Assembly: GCA_963801855.1 (NCBI GenBank)
Contig: CAWDGK010000004.1
Location: 295,851 to 359,850, forward strand
Direction: 5' to 3'
DNA from: JACDAN01 sp963801855
GTDB lineage: Bacteria > Actinomycetota > Thermoleophilia > Gaiellales > Gaiellaceae
DNA: 64,000 bases
Shown: positions 17,767 through 24,153 of the stretch, piece after piece
Numbering within the stretch: position 1 is the first letter of the stretch
Layout: every line of letters begins with the position of its first letter
Notes under the pieces: model-generated
The model's database searches: none
What the model saw: the letters and a program-made list of their open reading frames with translations, nothing else
What the model was told of the DNA's origin: nothing
Made by a program: the position numbers and the translations under genes

Positions 17767-17914
17767 TACCGGCCTGTGCCGCCAGGCCGCGCTGCTCGCT
17801 CCCAGGCTGTGTCCTCGGTCGCGCCCGTATCGCAGGGATACGAACGCTCCCTGCGTCCTTGCCTGGAAACGAGCATCGCACCCTGACAACGAGCGTTAAT
17901 GCGCCAAACCCTCC
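17751..17914. repeat. Dispersed 164-bp element, copy A
   Basis: Bounded by a perfect 18-bp inverted repeat, GGAGGGTTTGGCGCATTA (17751-17768) and its complement (17897-17914). Partial symmetry continues outside (GATCGC on both sides). Inside, CGTATC (17826-17831) and GATACG (17837-17842) form a hairpin with loop GCAGG. The same 164-bp element occurs inverted at 46306-46469, and a shorter diverged relative lies at 23653-23766. It carries no plausible gene. It overlaps the aminotransferase start codon. Confidence 0.85.
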
Positions 17915-17931
17915 AAGGGCGATCCTACGGA

Positions 17932-18552
17932 TCAGCGGCCGAGCAGGGCCTTCAGGACGAGCGAGTCCACCTCTTCCTCGTCCGAGCGGACGACCAGCCT
18001 CGGTCCCTGGCGCGACTCACGGCTGGAAAAGGCCAGTTCCTGTGACCCGCGGGTGGTGATTGCCAGGCTCACCTCGCCGCCGTCTTCCACGAACGGCGTG
18101 ACGTCGATGGCACTCCAGGCGCCCACCCGCACCGGTTTGGCAGCCGTGTACCGCGCCGAGGTCGGTGGCGCATTCGCGAACGTGAGACGCCTCTCGGACC
18201 ACGGGCGGGCCGTGACCCGGCGGACGGCGAAGCTCGCACGTGCCGACGAGCGGGGCCGCAGCAAGAGCGTGACGCTCGTTACGTTGTCGGCCAATTTCCC
18301 GAGCCTGAATCGCAGGTACGTCGTCGTCTCGGGTGACCCGTCGACCCGGAGGACAGGAGCCCGGCCGAAGTTCGCACGTGGCTGGGCGGACGAAACGTGG
18401 GCGTCCGCCACCGGCTTGTATGCCTTGATGTCCGTCGCCGGCGTGTTCGCGGCCGGCGCGGCGGCCGTCAGTGCCGCAGTCGCGAGCACAGCAGTGGCCA
18501 GAGCCATGAGCCCCCGTTGCAGGCGGCTTCCTGTCGTCTCCGATGTCGTCAT
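17932..18552 (-). CDS. Secreted DNRLRE/CBM96-like beta-sandwich protein
   Basis: A 206-residue protein with a Sec signal (GLMALATAVLATAALTAAAPA, cleavage near residue 35) and one domain of DNRLRE/CBM96 type: KAYKPVADAHVSSAQPRANFG, VDGSPETTTYLRFRLG, SVTLLLRP, AIDVTPFVEDGGEVSLAI and a closing SRQGPRLVVR. These modules bind polysaccharide or sit in cell-surface proteins. ATG at 18552 gives a proper signal peptide. Just upstream is a tandem 15-nt repeat (CCACTCCGAGTAAC / CCACTCCAAGTAAC). A probable extracellular binding protein with no catalytic domain. Confidence 0.7.
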   Translation of the reverse strand: MTTSETTGSRLQRGLMALATAVLATAALTAAAPAANTPATDIKAYKPVADAHVSSAQPRANFGRAPVLRVDGSPETTTYLRFRLGKLADNVTSVTLLLRPRSSARASFAVRRVTARPWSERRLTFANAPPTSARYTAAKPVRVGAWSAIDVTPFVEDGGEVSLAITTRGSQELAFSSRESRQGPRLVVRSDEEEVDSLVLKALLGR

Positions 18553-18647
18553 GCCGAGTCGAGACCCCCCAAGTGGTCCACTCCGAGTAACCCACTCCAA
18601 GTAACCCCGGCAGGGGTCAAATCCTTACCGAGAGCTTGCAGAGCCTC

Positions 18648-19955
18648 CTAGGAGGAAGCCACTCCCAGGCCCGGCGCTTGCAGCGCCATCGCCTCTTTGA
18701 GCACGGTGAGGGCTTCGTCCGATCGGCCCTCGGCCTCGTGGAGCGTCGCAAGCTTGCTGTAGACCTCGAGCACGTAACGGTTCGGACCCGGGACGAGGAG
18801 CTCAACTGCCTGCTCGTAGCGCTTGCGCGCCCCCGCGGTGTCGCCGACTGCCTCGAGGATCTCGCCGATCAGCGCGTAGCCGCGGCCCGCGTCGTGGGGC
18901 GAAACGTCTGCCAAGAGCTCCGCGCTCTCGATTGCGAGCGTGGCGGCCTCGTCCTTGCGGTCGAGCCGCACGAGCGCGCGCGCTCGCTCGAGCCGGAAGA
19001 CGGCGAGCTCGGCGCGGTTGCCGCTTGCCTCGATCAACGGAAGGCCGCGGTCGATCAGATCGAGCGCCTCGGTCGCGTTGCCGCGGTCGAGCTCGACATG
19101 GGCGAGGAGATGGTGGGCGCGGGCCGCATAGTGGGTGTGCTCCGTGAGCTCGAGGAGCTCCAGCGCCTTCCGGGCGTAGCGGGCGGCGGTCGTCGCGTCC
19201 TCGCGCATCGCGTAGAGCCGCGACTGGGACCAGAAGATGCGGGCGCGGAAGATGGGGTCTGACGCGTTGGGAGCGAGCGCGACGGTTTTCTGGAGCAGCT
19301 CGTCCGCAGCTTCGAGCTCGTTGGTGTCGATATAGGCGTTGGCGAGCAGGACTCCGAATCGAATCGCTTCGACCGTGTCCTTCCGCTCCTCTGCAGCCGT
19401 GAGCGAGTGGCGGAAGATCCGCTTGGCGGGCTCGAAGTCGTCGACGATCGCGTACGCCCGGCCAAGCGTGTCTGCGAGCGCCGGCTGGTCGGAGATCTCG
19501 GTGTGCGAGACCCGGACGGCTTGTTCCAGCAAGTCGATGGCGCGGCGCGGGTCTCCTCGCTCGAACGCGATCTGCCCCAGGCCCGCGAGCGCCCGGGCTC
19601 GGACCGAGGTCGTGGCAGCAGCCTCGAGTACCTCCGTGTAGAGACGGAATGCCTCCTCCACCTCGCCGAGCCGGAATGAGACCTCGGCGTCGAGCAGCTT
19701 CCGATCCTCGCCGCCGGCCTCGCGCTCGAGGCCCGTCGCGAGGTAGTCCTCGCTGACACCCAGGCGTCGACCCATCTCGCGCAGGAGCTGGAGCGACGGA
19801 ATTCGCTCTCCGGCTTCGATTCGCGAGATGTAGGCGGGCGAGCAGCCCTCGAACGAGAGCTGGCGCTGGCTGATGCCCGCGTGGTCGCGCGCGTCGCGAA
19901 GCCGCCGACCGACGGCGGCGGGATCGTCGACATGGGTTGACTTTCGTCGCGGCAA
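18648..19955 (-). CDS. XRE-family regulator with TPR repeats (RRNPP-like)
   Basis: A 435-residue protein. Residues about 12-70 are an XRE helix-turn-helix (GRRLRDARDHAGISQRQLS, GCSPAYISRIEAGERIPS). The remaining 350 residues are at least eight helical TPR units (ALAGLGQIAFERGDPRRAI, ARAHHLLAHVELDRGNATEA, GYALIGEILEAVGDTAGARK, KLATLHEAEGRSDEA). This HTH-plus-TPR layout is that of RRNPP regulators, which bind small secreted peptides. The TTG start at 19955 is supported by GGAGGT five to six nt upstream. A 27-codon gene is transcribed divergently 85 nt away. Confidence 0.85.
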   Translation of the reverse strand: MPRRKSTHVDDPAAVGRRLRDARDHAGISQRQLSFEGCSPAYISRIEAGERIPSLQLLREMGRRLGVSEDYLATGLEREAGGEDRKLLDAEVSFRLGEVEEAFRLYTEVLEAAATTSVRARALAGLGQIAFERGDPRRAIDLLEQAVRVSHTEISDQPALADTLGRAYAIVDDFEPAKRIFRHSLTAAEERKDTVEAIRFGVLLANAYIDTNELEAADELLQKTVALAPNASDPIFRARIFWSQSRLYAMREDATTAARYARKALELLELTEHTHYAARAHHLLAHVELDRGNATEALDLIDRGLPLIEASGNRAELAVFRLERARALVRLDRKDEAATLAIESAELLADVSPHDAGRGYALIGEILEAVGDTAGARKRYEQAVELLVPGPNRYVLEVYSKLATLHEAEGRSDEALTVLKEAMALQAPGLGVASS

Positions 19956-20040
19956 TGACTACCTCCGTCTTATCGGCTCTCTATAGTAATTGGCCCGGGC
20001 CCGGGACTGTCCCTCAGTAGGAATCTGAAGGGAGGTCTCG
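19956..20040. promoter_or_regulatory. Divergent regulatory region between XRE-TPR gene and small peptide gene
   Basis: An 85-nt spacer that must carry both promoters. It holds the palindrome GGGACTGTCCC (20003-20013) next to the self-complementary CCCGGGCCCGGG, and a minus-strand TACTAT suitable as -10 for the regulator. Strong Shine-Dalgarno sites face outward at each end (GGAGGT for each gene). The palindrome is a candidate operator for the XRE protein. Confidence 0.45.
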
Positions 20041-20124
20041 GTGACTTCACGCCTCGCTGTCTTGTCGGAAGTGCTCGCGCCGCTGTCCGACGACACGTCG
20101 GCACGCGGCCCGATCTGGCCCTAG
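20041..20124 (+). CDS. Putative 27-residue signalling peptide
   Basis: GTG at 20041 with a strong Shine-Dalgarno GGGAGGT ending 5 nt upstream opens a 27-codon frame ending TAG at 20124. The product begins MTSRLAVLSEVLAPLS and ends TSARGPIWP. A stable terminator-like hairpin follows 30 nt after the stop, so the unit has its own ribosome-binding site and terminator. It is divergent from an RRNPP-like regulator, the usual place for a cognate signal peptide gene. The N-terminus is only weakly hydrophobic, so export by Sec is uncertain. Too short to assign by homology; the role is inferred. Confidence 0.5.
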   Translation: MTSRLAVLSEVLAPLSDDTSARGPIWP

Positions 20125-20153
20125 ATCCTTAGCGATCCGAGCACCGAATGCAC

Positions 20154-20183
20154 GCGGACCCCCCGAAGGTCCTGGGGGTCCGC
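20154..20183. terminator. Bidirectional hairpin terminator between peptide gene and CBS gene
   Basis: A perfect 10-bp stem GCGGACCCCC (20154-20163) / GGGGGTCCGC (20174-20183) with a 10-base loop lies in the 76-nt gap between the two convergent genes. No long U-tract. Its position supports a separate transcription unit for the small peptide gene. Confidence 0.65.
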
Positions 20184-20200
20184 TGCGGTCTCGAGCCTCG

Positions 20201-20623
20201 TTACTTCGAGATCTGCTGGACGACCTGTCCTGTCTCCGAATCGTCGCCGTGCAGCGCGATGTCTGCCTGCGCGACGATCCCCACCAGGCGCCCGTCTTCC
20301 TCGACGACGGGCAGCCGGCGGACCTGGTGCTGCGCCATCAGCCGTAGAGCTTCGTCGAGCTCTTGCTGCGGGTCGATCGTGACGAGCTCGGTCGACGCAA
20401 CCTCGCGCACGTTGATCGAGCTCGGGTCGCGCTCCTCGGCGACCACCCGGATGGCGATGTCACGGTCGGTGATCGTGCCGACCAGCCGCTCGCCGTCGAC
20501 GATCGGCAGCAGCCCGACGTCGTCGTCTCGCATCAGCCGGGCAGCGTCGACGACCGACGCGTCGGCCTGGACGGTGCGCGGGTTCTCGGTCATCAGGTCG
20601 CCGATACGGTGGCTCTGTCCCAT
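20201..20623 (-). CDS. Tandem CBS-domain protein
   Basis: A 140-residue soluble protein made of two CBS motifs (IGDLMTENPRTVQADASVVD ... VGLLPIVDGERLVGTITDRD and VREVASTELVTIDPQQELDE ... VRRLPVVEEDGRLVGIVAQ). CBS pairs bind adenosine nucleotides and gate other proteins. ATG 20623 is chosen: it has GGAGG about 10 nt upstream, whereas the upstream extension is Ala/Arg-rich. A stand-alone regulatory module; the partner is unknown. Confidence 0.85.
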   Translation of the reverse strand: MGQSHRIGDLMTENPRTVQADASVVDAARLMRDDDVGLLPIVDGERLVGTITDRDIAIRVVAEERDPSSINVREVASTELVTIDPQQELDEALRLMAQHQVRRLPVVEEDGRLVGIVAQADIALHGDDSETGQVVQQISK

Positions 20624-20693
20624 CTGCAGTCCCCTCCTTGTCGCTTTCGCCGGAGGTTCCCCAGCTGGCAAGGCGTAAACGGAGGGTAAACCG

Positions 20694-20816
20694 CTAGTCG
20701 GCGCCGGGGTCGTCTTCGGCCGTTCCGGTCTCCTCTTCGGGATCCGGCACCGGCGAGCCTTCGACCTCGTCGTTTCGATCGTCGTCTCTCGGGTGCTGCG
20801 ATACCTTCTCGTCCAT
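20694..20816 (-). CDS. Possible small acidic protein, 40 aa
   Basis: An ATG at 20816 opens a 40-codon frame encoding a very acidic, disordered sequence (MDEKVSQHPRDDDRNDEVEG ... TAEDDPGAD). Its start codon overlaps the thrS start codon on the other strand by 2 nt. There is no family match I recognise and no clear ribosome-binding site. It may be real (small acidic proteins are common in Actinobacteria) or chance. Confidence 0.3.
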   Translation of the reverse strand: MDEKVSQHPRDDDRNDEVEGSPVPDPEEETGTAEDDPGAD

Positions 20817-22698
20817 GCGCGTCATCCTGCCTGATTCGTCCGAGCTGGAGCTCCCCGAGGGTGCAACAGGGCTCGACGCGGCCGCGGCGATCGGCCCGAA
20901 ACTGGCGAAGCAGGCCGTCCTCCTGCGCTCGAACGGGGTGGTGCAGGACCTTCGCGTCCCGCTCGAGGAGGGGCAGGCGATCCAGATCCTCACCACGCGC
21001 GACCGCGAGGACCCGGACGCGCTCCATGTCCTCCGTCATTCGACTGCGCACCTGCTGGCGGAGGCCGTCCGGCGCCTCTACCCCGGAGTGAAGGTGGCGA
21101 TCGGGCCGCCGATCGAGAACGGCTTCTACTACGACTTCGAGTTTCCCGAGCCGATCGCCGAGGAAGCCCTCGAGCGGATCGAGGAGGAGATTCGGAAGGA
21201 GTTGTCCGAAGGCCGTTCCTGGGCGCGCGAGGAGATCTCTCGCGACGAGGCGCGGAGGCGGTTCGAAGCGGAGGAGGAGCCGTACAAGGTCGAGCTCGTC
21301 GAGACGGCCGAAGGAGACATCTCCCTCTACACCCAGGGAGCGTTCACCGACCTCTGCCGCGGCCCGCACCTTCAGGACTCCAAGCCGATCAAGGCGGTGA
21401 AGCTGACCGGCCTCGCCGGCGCCTATTGGCGCGGCGACGAGAAGAACACGCAGTTGACGCGCATCTATGGAACCGCGTTCTACTCCGAGGACGATTTGAA
21501 CGCTCATCTCGAGCGGCTGGAAGAGGCAAAGAAGCGCGACCACAGGCGCCTGGGCGTCCAACTCGATCTGGTTCACCTCTCGGACCACGCTCCGGGCATG
21601 CCGTTCTGGCATCCCAAGGGAATGGTCGTCTGGAACGCACTCGAGGACCTGCGGCGACGCGAGAACGCGAGCCGCGGCTACGTGGAAGTGAAGACGCCTC
21701 TCCTCTACGACGTCGAGACCTGGAAGACCTCGGGACACTGGGAGAAGTTCCGCGACGACATGTTCCTCGTTCCGTACGGAGACGAGCGGACGCTCGGCAT
21801 GAAACCGATGAACTGCCCCGGGCACATGCTGCTCTTCGGCAACGACCTGCGGAGCTACCGCGATCTCCCGTTGCGCTACGCCGAGTCATCCACCCTGCAC
21901 CGGAACGAGCGTGCCGGAACGCTCCACGGGCTCCTCCGCGTCCAGCACGTGACGCAGGACGACGCCCACATCTTTTGCTCGCCCGACCAGATCGAAGAGG
22001 AGATCTTCGGCTGCCTCGATTTCGCGAAGTCCCTCTACGACCTGTTTGGCATGGAGGCGCGCTTCGAGCTCTCGACCCGCCCGGAGAACAAGCTCGGTAC
22101 CGACGAGGAGTGGGACTTCACCGAGGCGGCCCTCCGCGCGGCGCTCGACCGGCGCGGGCTCGCCTACGACCTGAACGAGGGGGATGGCGCCTTCTACGGC
22201 CCGAAGATCGATTTGCACATGACCGACGTCCTCGGCCGCTCCTGGCAGATGGGGACGATCCAGCTCGATTCCCAGATGCCGGCTCGTTTCGGTTTGAGCT
22301 ACATGGGCGCCGACAACGTCGAGCACACGCCCTATGTCGTGCACCGGGCGCTCTTCGGCTCGCTCGAGCGCTTCATCGGGATCCTCATCGAGCACTACGG
22401 CGGCGCATTTCCAGTGTGGCTTGCTCCCGTTCAGATCCGGATCGTCCCTGTGGGGGAGGATCACCGCGAGGCGTCAGAGGCCCTCGCCGCAAAGCTCTCG
22501 GCCTTCCGCGTGGAGGTGGACGACTCCGACGAGACGGTCGGCAAGCGAATTCGGAACGCCGAGGTGGAGAAGATCCCCTACGTCGTCGTCTACGGAGACC
22601 GCGAGTCGGAGAGCTCGCTTGCGGTGCGCAAGCGGGGTGGGGAACAATCGTCGCTGAGTCTTGACGAGTTGTTGCGAGAGCTCGTTGCTAAGGTGTGA
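20815..22698 (+). CDS. thrS: Threonyl-tRNA synthetase
   Basis: A 627-residue class II synthetase. N-terminal TGS domain (residues 1-60), editing domain with HSTAHLLAEAV and GPPIENGFYYDFEF, then the catalytic core: MKPMNCPGHMLLF with the zinc cysteine, motif 2 LHRNERAGTLHGLLRVQHVT-QDDAHIF, and GPKIDLHMTD. The C-terminal anticodon-binding domain ends SLSLDELLRELVAKV. Complete and unbroken. It charges tRNA-Thr in the cytoplasm; the TGS and editing domains support proofreading of Ser-tRNA-Thr. It lies upstream of infC-rpmI-rplT, as in many bacteria. Confidence 0.97.
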   Translation: MRVILPDSSELELPEGATGLDAAAAIGPKLAKQAVLLRSNGVVQDLRVPLEEGQAIQILTTRDREDPDALHVLRHSTAHLLAEAVRRLYPGVKVAIGPPIENGFYYDFEFPEPIAEEALERIEEEIRKELSEGRSWAREEISRDEARRRFEAEEEPYKVELVETAEGDISLYTQGAFTDLCRGPHLQDSKPIKAVKLTGLAGAYWRGDEKNTQLTRIYGTAFYSEDDLNAHLERLEEAKKRDHRRLGVQLDLVHLSDHAPGMPFWHPKGMVVWNALEDLRRRENASRGYVEVKTPLLYDVETWKTSGHWEKFRDDMFLVPYGDERTLGMKPMNCPGHMLLFGNDLRSYRDLPLRYAESSTLHRNERAGTLHGLLRVQHVTQDDAHIFCSPDQIEEEIFGCLDFAKSLYDLFGMEARFELSTRPENKLGTDEEWDFTEAALRAALDRRGLAYDLNEGDGAFYGPKIDLHMTDVLGRSWQMGTIQLDSQMPARFGLSYMGADNVEHTPYVVHRALFGSLERFIGILIEHYGGAFPVWLAPVQIRIVPVGEDHREASEALAAKLSAFRVEVDDSDETVGKRIRNAEVEKIPYVVVYGDRESESSLAVRKRGGEQSSLSLDELLRELVAKV

Positions 22699-22725
22699 GC
22701 CTGCAAGCAGGGGCTCAGCAGTTTT
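22697..22725 (+). terminator. Hairpin with T-run after thrS
   Basis: GAGC-CTGC-AA-GCAG-gg-GCTC starts at the thrS stop and is followed by AGCAGTTTT (T-run 22722-22725). It could end thrS transcription or attenuate read-through into infC. Confidence 0.45.
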
Positions 22726-22791
22726 CCCTCACCTTCGGCAGCGTGGAGACGCGAGGCTGGAGGTTCAAACGAGGCGAGAGAATGTCTGGAG

Positions 22792-22811
22792 CCGCTGCGT
22801 GCAGCGGTTTT
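22792..22811 (+). promoter_or_regulatory. Terminator-like hairpin in the infC leader
   Basis: Stem CCGCTG / CAGCGG with loop CGTG is followed directly by TTTT (22808-22811), about 40 nt before infC. This is the shape of a factor-independent terminator, in the place where infC-rpmI-rplT operons often carry L20- or attenuation-based control. A competing structure was not identified, so regulation is a suggestion. Confidence 0.45.
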
Positions 22812-22852
22812 GTCGTTGAGAAGGAGGAGCAGAAGAGCTTGGTGAACGCCAA

Positions 22853-23542
22853 TTGAGGCCGAGGCGGTTCTCCCGTCCGGAGCCACCCCCGGAGCCGCAG
22901 ACCCGGATCAACGAACGGATTCGAGTGCCGCAGGTGCGGCTGATCGACGAGGGAGGCGAGCAGCTCGGGATCAAGCCGACGAGCGAGGCCGTGGAGTACG
23001 CCTACAGCAAGAACCTCGACCTCGTCGAAGTCGCCGCGCAGGCGTCGCCGCCGGTCGCCCGGGTCATGGACTACGGGAAGTACCGGTACATGGAGGAGCA
23101 GAAGGCCAAGCTCGCCCGTAAGCACCAGTCCCAGGTTCACGTCAAGGAGATCAAGCTCAGACCGAAGATCGCAATCCAGGATTACGAGACCAAGAAAGGC
23201 CACGTCGTTCGGTTCCTCAACCAGCGCGCGAAGGTCAAGGTCACGATCATGTTCCGCGGGCGGGAAACCACCCATCCGGAACGCGGCCGAGACCTTCTGA
23301 TGCGGCTCGCTGAGGACGTGAAGGAGATCGGCCTGGTCGAGTCACCGCCGCTCCTCGACGGACGGAACATGGTGATGGTCATCGGGCCTACGAAGAGCGC
23401 AGGAGCAACCAAAGATGCCAAAGCAGAAGACATCCAAAGCAGCGAAGAAACGCTTCAAGGTGACGGGAGCGGGGAAGATCCTGCGCCGGAAGGGGCCTCA
23501 GGCCCACCTGCTCGAGAAGAAGTCGGCGAAGCGCAAGCGTAG
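22853..23542 (+). CDS. infC: Translation initiation factor IF-3
   Basis: Up to 229 residues. The N-domain has TRINERIRVPQVRLIDEGGE; the C-domain has KEIKLRPKI, FLNQRAKVKVTIMFRGRE and GRNMVMVIGPT. IF-3 binds the 30S subunit and checks start-codon choice. The only usable in-frame start is TTG 22853, overlapping the stop of a 5-codon minicistron (TTGGTGAACGCCAATTGA) that has its own AGGAGG. The last 43 codons run through rpmI in another frame, so the true C-terminus may be earlier or the tail may be genuine. Rare-start control of infC is known in other bacteria. Confidence 0.9.
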   Translation: MRPRRFSRPEPPPEPQTRINERIRVPQVRLIDEGGEQLGIKPTSEAVEYAYSKNLDLVEVAAQASPPVARVMDYGKYRYMEEQKAKLARKHQSQVHVKEIKLRPKIAIQDYETKKGHVVRFLNQRAKVKVTIMFRGRETTHPERGRDLLMRLAEDVKEIGLVESPPLLDGRNMVMVIGPTKSAGATKDAKAEDIQSSEETLQGDGSGEDPAPEGASGPPAREEVGEAQA

Positions 23543-23624
23543 TTTTCGTCGTCCGGCTGCCCTTGCGAAAAGTGAGTACCGCGAGGTCGTACGCATGCTC
23601 GGCGGCAAGAAGAGGAGTCGCTGA
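23415..23624 (+). CDS. rpmI: 50S ribosomal protein L35
   Basis: A 69-residue, strongly basic protein starting MPKQKTSKAAKKRFKVTGAG, followed by KRKRSFRRPAALAKSEYREV and ending GGKKRSR: canonical L35. An AGGAG is 8-12 nt upstream of ATG 23415. It overlaps the end of infC by 128 nt in a different frame, far more than the usual few bases. It is followed by a palindromic element before rplT. Confidence 0.97.
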   Translation: MPKQKTSKAAKKRFKVTGAGKILRRKGPQAHLLEKKSAKRKRSFRRPAALAKSEYREVVRMLGGKKRSR

Positions 23625-23652
23625 GATGGCGGCCCCCTCCAGCCCAGCTCGC

Positions 23653-23766
23653 GGCCACCGGCGTGCTGCAAACCGGCGGCTCGCCGCGTCCTCAGTCGCA
23701 CCCGTAGCCTCCGGCTACGAATGCTCCCAGCGTCCTTCCGAGCCTTGGTTTTCGCGGCCGGTGACC
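23653..23766. repeat. Diverged relative of the dispersed element, between rpmI and rplT
   Basis: Ends GGCCACCGGC (23653-23662) and GCCGGTGACC (23757-23766) are near-perfect inverted repeats. The core CGTAGCC-TCC-GGCTACG (23703-23719) forms a 7-bp hairpin at the position of CGTATC/GATACG in copies A and B, with flanking GTCCTC-GTCGC-CCCGTA and ACGAA-GCTCCC-GCGTCCTT blocks shared. The stem base pairs differ but pairing is kept. At 114 bp it is shorter than the 164-bp copies. Confidence 0.7.
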
Positions 23767-23793
23767 ACGATCTGGCCAGGAGGTGACCGCTAG

Positions 23794-24153
23794 ATGCCCC
23801 GCGTCAAGCGATCCGTTCATGGACGCAAGAAGCGTCGCAAGGTTCTGGCGGCGGCCAAGGGCTATGTCGGGCTCAAGCACTCGACGTACCGGGCCGCGAA
23901 GGAGCAGGTCGAGCATTCGCTCGTCTATGCCTACCGGGACCGCAAGGCGCGCAAGCGCACCATGCGGCGGCTCTGGATCATCCGGATCAACGCCGCCGCG
24001 CGCGGGCACGGGCTCTCCTACAACCAGTTCGTGTCGGGGTGCCGGAAGGCGGGAATCGAGCTCGATCGCAAGGTGCTCGCCGAGATCGCCGTGGTCGACC
24101 CTGAGGCGTTCGGGAAGATCGCCGAGCAGGCCAAGGCCGCGCTCGAGACCTGA
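23794..24153 (+). CDS. rplT: 50S ribosomal protein L20
   Basis: A 119-residue basic protein starting MPRVKRSVHGRKKRRKVLAA, with AKGYVGLKHSTYRAAKEQ and RKRTMRRLWIIRINAAAR: canonical L20, which binds 23S rRNA early in assembly and can repress its own operon. AGGAGG precedes the ATG. The stop codon (24151-24153) overlaps the presumed CTG start of the next gene. Confidence 0.97.
   Translation: MPRVKRSVHGRKKRRKVLAAAKGYVGLKHSTYRAAKEQVEHSLVYAYRDRKARKRTMRRLWIIRINAAARGHGLSYNQFVSGCRKAGIELDRKVLAEIAVVDPEAFGKIAEQAKAALET

Noticed and set aside
17663..17881. Open frames inside repeat copies A and B that give similar peptides containing SFPGKDA and AIRAR.
   Set aside because: They are similar only because the DNA element repeats. 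No ribosome-binding site, and conservation follows hairpin pairing rather than codons.
18575..18606. CRISPR-like or satellite repeat: tandem CCACTCCGAGTAAC / CCACTCCAAGTAAC.
   Set aside because: Only two units without spacers. Too short to be an array; possibly a regulator site or chance duplication.
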